Shown here: positions 24,116 to 35,300 of the stretch, in pieces | Numbering within the stretch: position 1 is the stretch's first letter | Layout of the letters: every line of letters starts with the position of its first letter | Assembly (NCBI GenBank): GCA_002633005.1 | Contig: NMRA01000059.1 | Coordinates: 299,883-363,882 of the forward strand | DNA length: 64,000 nt | Reading direction: 5' to 3' | Origin: Phoronis australis | Lineage: Eukaryota; Phoronida; Phoronidae | The notes under the pieces: generated by a model | Told to the model about the DNA's origin: nothing | Database searches by the model: none | The model's input: only the letters and a program-made list of their open reading frames with translations | Program-made: the position numbers and the translations under genes

Positions 24116-26154
24116 TACAAAGAATTACAGTTGAAAACATACCAGTTGACCTACTTGCTTCTTTACCAATTGGCAGCTGTTAGGAGATGTAATAATAGGC
24201 AAACACAGGTCAGAACAAATGATGTGTTAAATGGACAAGTACCAACCAGCACCACTTGAAGTCTAACAAAAGCCAAGGAATATTTCAAAAACACAAACAA
24301 TGATTATGGTTGGACAATTTACAGTGTATGGCTACATCCAAGACATATGTCAAATAGCAAAAAGAAACCAGAATGTGTCTGTTTTTGAGACTTCAATTTT
24401 ACATTAGTGAGGCATCAGAGAAATAATTTGTAACAAATAGTGTTTTATCTCAAAAGTAAATTAAATAGGAAACATGATACTAAATACAAACAAAACTTGT
24501 CACACAATAGGACATTAACCTACATTGTGCTCAGTTATGGCCCAGGCAATGGCTTATCATACAACAGTAGCAAGACAAGCTGTTGATGAAAGTTTGGAGC
24601 TAATGAGCAAAAGGTCAAAGAGTCAGATGAAATAAATGATCACAGATTGTGGAGGGGAGTCAGTTGGCTGGCAGATGTAGGGAAGACAGAAGACCACAGT
24701 TCAAGGCATTAGCATACACAGTGAGGAACACTGAATTCATTCATCAACATTCAAATTCTGTTCAGACTTTTCCATACTAAACCACCAACACATCTGTCAA
24801 TCAACATATCTGTCACTCAACAGGCACTTTCTCAGGTTGGTTTTCATGTTGAAACATGCAACTTTTGACAATGAAATATGGTTTTAACACCAGCTGGCAA
24901 AAATAACAAAACACACATTTTAAGAGCAATATAAGGTACAAGAAATGATTTGTTGACATGACTTTTCCTGACCTTTCAGTGCAGATATATTGACATTAAC
25001 ACAATCAATGAATACAAACACAATACAGAGTTGATTAAATATTGAAAACACTAAAGAAATCCATAAACCAACAAGAGAGAGGCTAACAACCACTGGGTGA
25101 CATTGATATGTGATGAACACTAAACTCAGCTGCAGAGCTCGATTTGGGGATGTGCAGCTTGCCAATGTAAGCTCAGATTGTATTTAGCGACCTGAGAAAA
25201 ACCCCAAGTCGCCACAACGAGTATCAAAGTCAGACAATAATTTTCCCGAAATTTGTTTCAAAGTTTGTGTTGACTCACAAACTTTAGCTTACTAACAGTT
25301 TTCCAAGATATTTTGGTTCATAATTGTTTCATGAAACCAGTATATTTGCCACTTTAGACAGTGCCACACTGCCACAGTCTACTTAACAGTAAAGACGGTG
25401 GTAACCCCACATCGGGTTTTCCAGAAGCTTTTCGACAAATTATACCTCACACTGATTAAACTATTTAAGTCATTAAAGTCATATTAAAGTACCTTATGTG
25501 CTTAGAGAGACACCTCAGGAGGTCATCGATGTCTTTAATTCCTTCCAACTAAAACAAATACTCCCGACCCATGACCAAACTTTTCTGAATAGCCCTTCAT
25601 TCAGATGTCCAAATCGGCAAAATTCTGAGTACGGACTTTTTTCTTTTTTTGTTTGGCAACCTGGGATTTTCGCCAAGTCGTCAAATGACTCAAGCTAGGT
25701 GTTGAGCACTGAGCTGAATATCAGGCACCACTGTGGCTCAAAATCATATGTACATGTCAACAGTATCTAGGTAGATTTCAGCACTATAGCTCACCTCCAC
25801 TGCAATATGACTACACACTTACAGTTGAAAATGTACACATCAAGTTAAAACAGAGTGATGCGACATAGAGCTGGATACAAGCCTAAACTGACAGCACATT
25901 TTCACATGATTTGCACAACTAGACACACATGAAAGAAATTGTCAGGCACTGCTTACAAGCTATGCAACATAACCAACTCGTGGTAAAAACAGCAGTTGGA
26001 AAGATGGAACTTGACAAATCTAGAGTGTCAGTGGAATTTTTCATTAGTTTTGCACACCGCAATAATAAAATCACTTATACCACAATATTAGCGTCAAATG
26101 GCAGATAAAACCGTGTAATAACCCATAAAGTTATCTCACTAGTGTGATAACGAT
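24116..26154. other. Vangl upstream region, continued; nothing recognised
   Basis: AT-rich unique sequence with no supported coding exon, RNA gene or clear repeat. Confidence 0.35.
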
Positions 26155-26236
26155 TTGGCGGGAAACCGAGGACGGAGTCGAACCCGGGACCCAAGAGTTT
26201 GCAGGTCGCCGACTTAACCACTACACCACGCAGCGA
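26155..26236 (-). repeat. tRNA-derived SINE-like fragment or tRNA pseudogene
   Basis: On the minus strand gtggtgtagtggttaagtcg resembles an RNA polymerase III A box, and ggttcgactcc resembles a B box, at tRNA-like spacing. The seven-base loop would hold GCA. Pairing fails: two of five anticodon-stem pairs and three of five T-stem pairs are mismatched. I therefore call it tRNA-derived rather than a working tRNA. Confidence 0.6.
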
Positions 26237-26781
26237 CTGACGTCATCAAGAGTGAAAATAGAATACTTAAATGAGCACGCGCAATAATCGCACGTTCAAC
26301 AAACCGCATTGTACTGTACTTATACGCTACGAAAAATAAGACACATAATTTCCATAAAAATGATATCTTAATTCAGTGAAATTTTTCTCTCATGTCCTCT
26401 TACTTGTAAATCACCGATCTCCAGTTTGAATGCGGGTATCGTGTCGTCAGGATCTTTGACTTGAGAATTATATTCAGTTACCAGTGGTAACCTACTTTAG
26501 CAGACGATAATTTCCCGGTCGAAGCTTAGCGTGTAAAAAACGTGTTTTAAGCTATAATAGTTGCTTAACCTTAATTTAGAGATTCACTTCATTTCTATTT
26601 TGTTTTAATTTCCAATTGGTTTTGAGTATAAGCATTATTTGACAAAAATAGCTCGGCTTTTCTTAAAAGGTCACGACCTCCGACCCCGGGCCTCTGACAT
26701 AGAAAGTAGTCACAAAGCCGAGGCGAGTCGAGAAAGGTAGATCGATTCATTGCAATGTTTCTCGTTTAGTATGTGGTATAA

Positions 26782-26946
26782 ATAGATTATTACATGTTCT
26801 CAGTCGTTATCCCCCTTATCTAGAGCCCTCGTGGATTTTGTAGAATTATCACCCTCAGGGCTGACGCCCCTCGGGCGATAATTCTCCAAAATTCACTCGG
26901 GCTCTAGATAACGGGGGATAACGACTTCGCCATGTAATAATCTATA
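26782..26946. mobile_element. 165-bp foldback element (MITE)
   Basis: The left half (atagattattacatg ... cgttatccccc ... tctagagccctcg) and the reverse complement of the right half match for about 75 bases with few differences, so the whole element is one hairpin. The centre is ccctcagggctgacgcccct. No coding capacity. Typical of miniature inverted-repeat DNA transposons. Confidence 0.85.
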
Positions 26947-29149
26947 TATATATTTCTCCACAAAAGTAAATACAAAGAATATTTAACTTGGTTTTTATGT
27001 TCTCATATAACAACAAAATCTCAGCCATCTGTTACAAGGAATAAAAGGTATAGGGAAGTTAAAAAATACAAAAATGAAAATAGAGTTGTATAATCACCGA
27101 ATAAGGACCACTATTTCCCAGCGGACAGAGCAGGTTAAATAAGAAAAGGGATCAGAGCCCCAGACTGGCATACAAGCTTTGCATGTTTGTAAAGGCAGGC
27201 TTACAAGCCCTCTAGAGTTGTGTCTCAATATGTAGACAATCCAGTGATCCCTCTAATTCTGAGCTGAAGAGGGTATATGGATGAGTAAATAGACAAGGTC
27301 ACTCCACTGTCTGAGCCAATGTGCCACTGGGACTAGCAATACAGAATAAAAACAAACAAGTTTACACATGAAGAAAGACAAAGTGCTTCTCTTTTCATGG
27401 CTAGAGTGCCATTGACACCGCACTGCTCCTGACAAAAATCAGCCTTCGAACTCTAGATTTATCAGTTTCTTAACCTTTCTCTCTAATATTTCATTTAAAC
27501 AACTACCGTATATAAACTTGCAAATCAACATTTTCCCTTGCTGAGCATGTCATCATTTTTACAACAAAAAAATAAAATATCAAGGCTCACACTTAGCATT
27601 AACTCAACATGAGAAACGTGACATCGTATGACAAAATTCAGTCTTTGTCAAAACACCAAATAGGAACTGAAGTCATAAAATCTCACTGGCAAGAGCCGAA
27701 AATGAAATGCCTGAAGTGAAAAGCTGGTGAACTCAGAAAATTTATGCCGGCATGCTTGTTTTTTCCAACTCACAGCATATTAGGAGTGTTTCATGAGCTT
27801 GGTGAGGACCAATTCCCCTTCTCGGGGGCCCAATATCCCACGCACAGCTCAATACCCCTCACAGTTTAAAAACATGGTCCAGAATTTTTCAAATAAGGCT
27901 CATTATTTTGAAACACAGGAGAAAACATGGAGCAGCGCCATGTAAGGAGAACATTTTGGTTAAAGTCAGAATATTCATTCACTGTCACCGGACTGACCTG
28001 TCCACTCTGCCACTGGACTGATCTGTCTGGCATTTGTTTGGCACAACATATGTTTTGTAAATTATCTCTGTTCACCCATGTCCAATAACAACACAACAGA
28101 ATATGAGAGAACACAGATGTCACTAGTACAAAGTCACACCTGGTGAGACTATAGCAGCTCATCAAAGGAGGGATGATGATTGTCACAGTAGGGAACGTCA
28201 ACAATGGGAGTAATGATCACCTGAACAGGGGGTGTTATTCCAGAAGAGTTGGGTATGTTCCATTCATAAGAGCACTATTGAATTCGATCAGCTAAAAAGC
28301 CCTCACCAGCAGAACTGCAATATTTAGAACTATTCTCATAAAACTACAGCTCAACATAACTGTCCGATAATGGCCAGTTAAGGCCATTAATAAAGGCTAC
28401 ATTCCGTACAAGTCTCTTGTGAAAAAGCAAGATTGCACAAGTCTTTGCGAGATATCATTGATCATCATACTTTACACACAAAGCGGGTGATCACTCCAGC
28501 CTAACTCACAAATGTCTCGTATATGGAACGCACCCTTTCAACTCAACCACTTATTCAAGAAAAGCTGACTTATGAACATATGGGAAGGGTTTATAGAACT
28601 AGTCTCCAATATAGTGACTTATCATATGATCATCAGCTTGATTCCATGAATCATAATTTGACCAGAGGAAATTGTTTATGAAAGAAGTGATTATGCAGTG
28701 CATAATCAGGCGGATGACCTCACAATATGGTTGGTCATTGTAATTCTTAAGTACATAGCCAGGAATGGAGAATGTCATCATGCCTTCATGGAATTCATTA
28801 AACAACAAGTTAAATCTGTTGCTACCTGACTTGCACAAAAATAAAGCAATTTCGACTTATGACTGACAGGTACAATATTGATTTCACTGTTCCTTACTCA
28901 AGATTATAAATGGTTTCTACAGTTTCAGAAATTTTGACTTAGAGTAGACAGAAGTGCTGAAGACCTAAGGTCTAGTTAATCAGGAGTTGACTGACACATG
29001 TCGTCTGACTAGATGATGCCCTGTAGGGAAGGATGACCCTAACCATGTCTTATGTGGCTGCAAGAACTATCAATATGGAATACTAGCACTTAGTTATGCA
29101 CTAGGGGTATTAAACACATGCTATGTTGTGGCTAGCCTAGAGCCAATAC
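26947..29149. other. intergenic or Vangl 5' region; nothing recognised
   Basis: No supported exon or RNA gene. Frames on the minus strand at 27253-27435 and 27866-28204 have no recognisable domain. Confidence 0.35.
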
Positions 29150-30018
29150 AACATTACAACAGGAAGAGACAGAAATGAAATGTCATTTCCCCAATGTCTG
29201 GTCAATTAGGCATAAAAACGGTTTGTGGAGACAGAGCAAAAATCCACAAAAACCACACGCAGAATATACAGTTGTCAATTAACTAAGAGCCTCGTCTTAT
29301 GAGTAAATCGCTTTTTGCCCAAAAATCGAATCAGGGCTTACAATGTCCAGACGAAAATCAGGTCTGCAGCCAATTTGTAACAGTAAATATTTCCCCTGGT
29401 TGTTAGCTGTGAGTGTTGAGGTAATCTACAACATCTGTTTCATTAGCTCAAGTATGAGCAGGTTTAGTGAATGGTAAACAGGTGAAGCCTACTGGTGATT
29501 GAAGCTCTACACAGGTTAAGCTTATTAGGGCCCTTGAGAAATGTCCAATAATTTGGAACGTCCTATCGTCCTATCTCAGAAATNCAGCATTACAACAGGA
29601 AGAGACAGAAATGAAATGTCATTTCCCCAATGTCTGGTCAATTAGGCATAAAAACGGTTTGTGGAGACAGAGCAAAAATCCACAAAAACCACACGCAGAA
29701 TATACAGTTGTCAATTAACTAATAGCCTCGTCTTATGAGTAAATCGCTTTTTGCCCAAAAATCGAATCAGGGCTTACAATGTCCAGACGAAAATCAGGTC
29801 TGCAGCCAATTTGTAACAGTAAATATTTCCCCTGGTTGTTAGCTGTGAGTGTTGAGGTAATCTACAACATCTGTTTCATTAGCTCAAGTATGAGCAGGTT
29901 TAGTGAATGGTAAACAGGTGAAGCCTACTGGTGACTGAAGCTCTACACAGGTTAAGCTTATTAGGGCCCTTGAGAAATGTCCAATAATTTGGAACGTCCT
30001 ATCGTCCTATCTCAGAAA
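29150..30018. repeat. 435-bp direct duplication flanking a single N
   Basis: 29150-29583 (from cattacaacaggaagagaca to atctcagaaat) is repeated at 29585-30018 with only a few changes: taagagcc/taatagcc and gtgattgaag/gtgactgaag. One N at 29584 sits exactly between the copies. Best explained as an unmerged overlap or two haplotypes joined by the assembler, not a biological duplication. Confidence 0.9.
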
Positions 30019-32300
30019 TGGCTGTTGGGATTCAAATGAAACCTTAGAGTTAAATAAGTCTCAGGTCACACCGCAACATGAGATATTATGAGCTTGGTCT
30101 GAAAAGACACCAAGCCATCAAGTTGTTTGCAAGCCTAGTGATCACACTACTATCAAGAGCAAGTATCCAAAATCAAAACCTGTATTTCTACATAGAGCTC
30201 GGTCTTTACAATGCTTTAAACATATGAGCAGGTGACACAACACCACATGGAGGATGTTTATTGGAACTGTAATGACCACCTTCGGATCACATGCGATGGA
30301 AGTACACGAGTGATCTACACGAGTGAAGTACACCTGTGAGATCAAAATGTGTTCAAATAAGATTCCCTGTAACTAAAGCAGTAAAGATATTGAAGAAAGC
30401 AGATTTCACAAGATACTGCTGAGTGAATGTATGGATCTGTTTAACCCACTATCTCTATAACCTGTTTATGCACCAAAATCTAGGGTCAAAATATCAACGT
30501 GTCCCCATCACAAAGGCCAGATCTTCCTCTGAAATTTTGCTGTCAAAAAAAACTTTTTCTCAGACATGCACCATGCACCAGCACCATTATCAAGTCTACA
30601 GGAAGGTGGAATTAGGTCATTTCAATGACATGAACAAGTGAGTCAGAGTTACCAACAGATCGACCTTCTAAAAGTGGCAATAAATTCACATTCCGTTTAA
30701 ATAACTATTTTTATTTAGAAAACTATCTGATATAAAGCTGATTCCAACTTGTTCCTTGCTCCTTAATCAGATTTGAAAGGGTGTTTGGTTTTACAAAAAA
30801 CAGAGACAGTTTGTAATGTCAAAGCCTGTGTTCAGTGAAAACAATCATAACAAATCAACTTACAGGGCCTCATCTCAATCAAATAAACAATTGTCAGTTC
30901 ATTCCAATGCTAGATGTACTAACAACTATTTCGACTAAAGAATAATTTATTAGACCAAATTTACATTGTGATGATATTTGGTCTACAACTACATTGGCTA
31001 TTGCTATTTCTTTAAGGAATTTTTAGAGAAACTGATGATCAAAAACTGACATCTTTTCAAACCTTTCACGACAGTTTACAGTTCGATGGGAAAGCGCCTT
31101 TTTACAGCTAGACATAATGCCTGACCATGACATGTCAATTAGTTATACGCCTCAACGTGGCTCAATCAGACACCATCAGGCAGAGTGAAATAAACTCCTC
31201 ATTTGGATAGGAACACACACGTTTATTAAATAGCTCTTACACCACAGTGAAAGGAATATGCGCTTGGCTGCCAGTCGGCCTATTACAATGAAGTTTGAAC
31301 AGGTCGGTAAAGAAGTGTGGGTCACTGAAGTGGAAATAAACCGACTCGCTCCCATTGATTGTTTCTAGCAGGTTAGCACACTAATTTGGTCTATACTTCA
31401 CGAACCAGACAAGAAGTTGAACTAGCTAAGGCGATGACTATGACTGAAACAACCCACAATGCCCAATGGATGGCTGCATATCACACAATGCTCGCATGAA
31501 TCCAACGCACTTCACCGTTCACTTGGTTGGCAAATAAACCACTTATCATTGGACGATTCCAGGTTCTGACGCGAAGCTTTACATTTAAAAAGTTAAAAAT
31601 ATATTGATGTCCCATATAACACACACACTCACCAATCGAGAAGAGCGATCTCAATATTCCAATCACAGCACAGAATAACTTTAGTTCAAACTCCAGACCA
31701 ACATCAGCATTCTTTCAAAAAATAAAATGGACGCACTGTTTTAGGTGGCTATTCCTTTCACTCCCTCTACAAATTAGGTGTACATTTAAAAAAATATAAA
31801 AAATGAAACCATGTTACTGTATAAATATATTTCATGCCATTGAGTGATATGAGTTAGTATTAAAGATATGTTGTGTTTTATGATCATGATATCGAATACA
31901 TCTGAACGGGAGGACATTGTAACAGCCACAGGTGAAATTCATGTGACCCAAATATCAGTTTCTTGCTGTCAGAGATGAATTAATGTACGTTGTCGAGCTA
32001 GTTATCTTTGAATGAAAATTAATACTGAGTTTTTTAATTTGTATAGTATGCATCACGAGACGATTAAGAATCACTAGTTTTCTGAGCTATAACTCAAATA
32101 AATGGAGCTCTAAAAACAAAAGTCACGTGACATACAAAATGGTGGACAGTGCGAGAAAAGTGTAGGACTTCGCTGGGATCCCGACTGTGTTGGTCTTGCA
32201 GATAAGGGTGGACCAGCGATAAGCATGATAAGACGCGACTGGTCGTGTGAATGTGCCATAGCATAAAGTCGATCCAGACTTTTAAGTTACATCCATCAAA
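30019..32300. promoter_or_regulatory. divergent Vangl/PhyH intergenic region, probable promoters
   Basis: The minus-strand Vangl gene and the plus-strand PhyH gene read away from each other across this stretch. At least the PhyH promoter must lie here, since its start codon is at 32301. GC content rises locally at 32100-32260. No TATA box at a convincing distance was seen. The start context TCAAAATGG (A at -3, G at +4) is favourable. The assignment rests on gene layout. Confidence 0.4.
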
Positions 32301-35300
32301 ATGGTGGTCCTTCCAAAGGAATTTAAGCCTGGTGTTCCCGACTACAGCTCAGTTCACGAACCGCTTGGGGAACTCTTCAAGCCTGTCAAGGTTTGCAGCT
32401 CATTAGATGAAACTTGCGAGCTAGCTGATGTTTGCATTAATGCACGCGACATTAACACCCAAAGGCCAAAACCCATTCACGGTGGTGAGGGTAAAAACCC
32501 ATCTAGGAACAATGGGGAAAACAAATTATGGCCCCATAAAGTCAGGAAATGTATCAGTTAGCAGACCTGAGGCTGAGACTGAGAGACCTAGTCCTAGTCC
32601 TAGTTTGTTTTTTACGTTCTGAAAAGGGGCATGCATCCAATGATTAAATTTCAAGCAAAAGCCAACCCCCCTGCCATTTCTGTAGTGAGTGAGCAAAAAG
32701 TCACGGAAGGAGACACAGAGGTCTCCAATTTGATGTTAATAATTCAAATTGTAGACAAATTTCTGGACTTGTTTGTCAAAACAGGCAAACCATGTCTGTA
32801 ATAAGAGATATCAGAACTTAGTAAGTCCAGAGCATATGTTGAAGCAAACTGGTAGATGTGACTTAACACGTGGCACCCCTTAGTTGTGTCTGTTTATGTG
32901 GAAATGCCTGTTTATACCAGAAGTGTGGTTGCTGTAATGTTGTAAAATCCTGCTTGCATTGTAATCATTGATAACTTACTGGAAGTTAGCCATCTGATGT
33001 CTTGTATCATGAATTCCAACTACGGAATTCACTCAGTAATCCAATCAGCCACACAAGTACGTCCGTTACAGTTGTGACCCATCAACAAGTTAAACAACAG
33101 CACAAAACGAAGGCTGTTGAATTGAATGTCCCACACTTGCTGGAGATAGGTGATGTGGACCAATTTTTTCAAGAAAAACAAGGTGAAATCACTCTTTAAA
33201 ACTCCATGAGAAGGCAAACGCTGGATAGTCTAACGTTGACAGTAAGAAAGCCTTCATTCTATCATAAACACAAAAGGAAGGATCCTCAAGGGTTGATCCA
33301 TGGGAATCTTGCTTTGAAATTTACCACTAGAGTGCGCTATGCAATTCCTCATCTTTTTCAACTAAACACGACGAAATGCATTTTTTAAAACTATGTATTT
33401 AGTTGCCAAGACAAAAAATGAAAAAACATTACACCTCTTTAGATCTGATTTTTGCATATTATTCCTCACATGATTTTTGCATATTATTCCTCACCATGAT
33501 AGAACTTGATTCAACATAAGCATCAGCGACTCCAGAGAGTGCTTCAAATTTTTGGGAGGTTGGCCAGCCTCAATAATGAGAATTCAAAAATGGTGCTTGT
33601 ATACATTGCCTACTGCCTTTACTTGCCGGCAATTTAATTTACAATTCGGCATTGTTTATTACTGCATGCCGTCTTATTATTTCAACATTTAACAGAGTTC
33701 TCTAGCTCCTTGTAATCCGGCTTCAGGGACGATAATTTCACATCAACATGTTTTGAGGCTATTAGCCTTCTGCTGATTCGTAATGGTTATTCATATTTCA
33801 GGACAAAGCTGAATGGAATTCGTACAAGTTTTCTCAAGAGCAGGTTGACCAATTTTGGAGAGATGGTTACATTACCAATGTACCTTTGTTAACAGAGGCG
33901 CAGTGTGACCGAATCCTTGAAGACTGTAAATATTTTATGGTAAGTGAGTGCAAAAATCAGTCAAGTTGTATTTGTTGAACTTGTAATATTTGAAATGAGG
34001 TCACCGGAGTGCAAACACTAATTTCTCAGAATGTGCCTTCACAAATACTATACAAAAGATGTATTAAAAATTAAGACAATTGTTGACATGGAAAAGTAAT
34101 GCTAACAGGGTATAAGGAAAATTATGAATAAATGATGAGATAATAAATACTGATGATTACAAGATGTACGATGGTACAGCGTGATGAGATAAAACAAAGA
34201 TGTACCATGGTACAGCATGATGAGATAAAACAAAGATGTACCATGGTACAGCATGATGAGATAAAACAATGTTGTACCATGGTACAGCATGATGAGATAA
34301 AACAAAGATGTATTGTGCTACAGCATGAGCTGTAGACATTGATCTGGGTTCATGGTGGGTTGTCTGCTCCTGATAAAGATGGCTTCTTTAAATTTGAAGA
34401 GATCCAATGTTCCTCTCTGCTTAGAACTTGGTCATTGTCCCTGTCCACAGTATGGTCAGTGTTGATGGTGTGTTCACCAATGCCTGAGGGTTTGTCCATG
34501 TTGGAGTGTTCCTTTCTTCTAGTCACCAGAGAGTAATAGTTTCTCCTATGTTGGTGTGGGAGGGGCCCTCTTTGCAAGAGAGCTAATATTCCACATATGA
34601 CTTGTTGTCGGTGAGAGTGGAATCCTAAGGGTGAATCAGTTTCTCCTGGATGGTGTTTTAAAAATAAGCTTGCAGTAGGTATCTACCCCATGCGATCTAG
34701 AGGTGTGTGCAAACTGCTCAGAAAAGTTCCTGAGGGCCACAGAGGAGTGTTTTCCTTGTCATCTTGGAAGGATGTATATGTATCTTCTAAACTTTTCGTG
34801 CTTGCTCTTAACAACTTTAATTTGGACCAGATTAAATAAAGGTGCTATAAACCTGCTTTCAATAAAAATAACCTTTGAATCATTAGATAGCCATATAACT
34901 TGAATGTTAAGTCTAGTTCAAGTTGCATCTCCTTTAGTACTACTATTGGGTAGAGCGGCATTATGTCAGGTGTTGGTGATGGCTATAAGACTAATCTTTC
35001 TCCCTGTGGTGTCATATACTTTGAAAATAACAGAAGCCATTCATCAAGTTAAGCAATTCATTCCTTCAATGTTTTTGACATGTTGTAGCTGCCACATTTA
35101 TGTGTGTTATCATTCAAGGTAAAGTAATACTCTTGGTGCTCCGTGCATTGGGTATTCTTCATTTCCAGGATGCCACTTGTCGTCACCCCGGCCACGAAAT
35201 GTTGTATGAATATTGGTCTAATCAAACAGGAGATAGTGACAATGTTTTGATGCATTGTCTTGGTCACTGGAGGCTGACCAGACTCTTCCATGACTTAGTC

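Noticed and set aside
26155-26236. Functional tRNA-Cys gene
   Set aside because: Too many mismatches in the anticodon and T stems.
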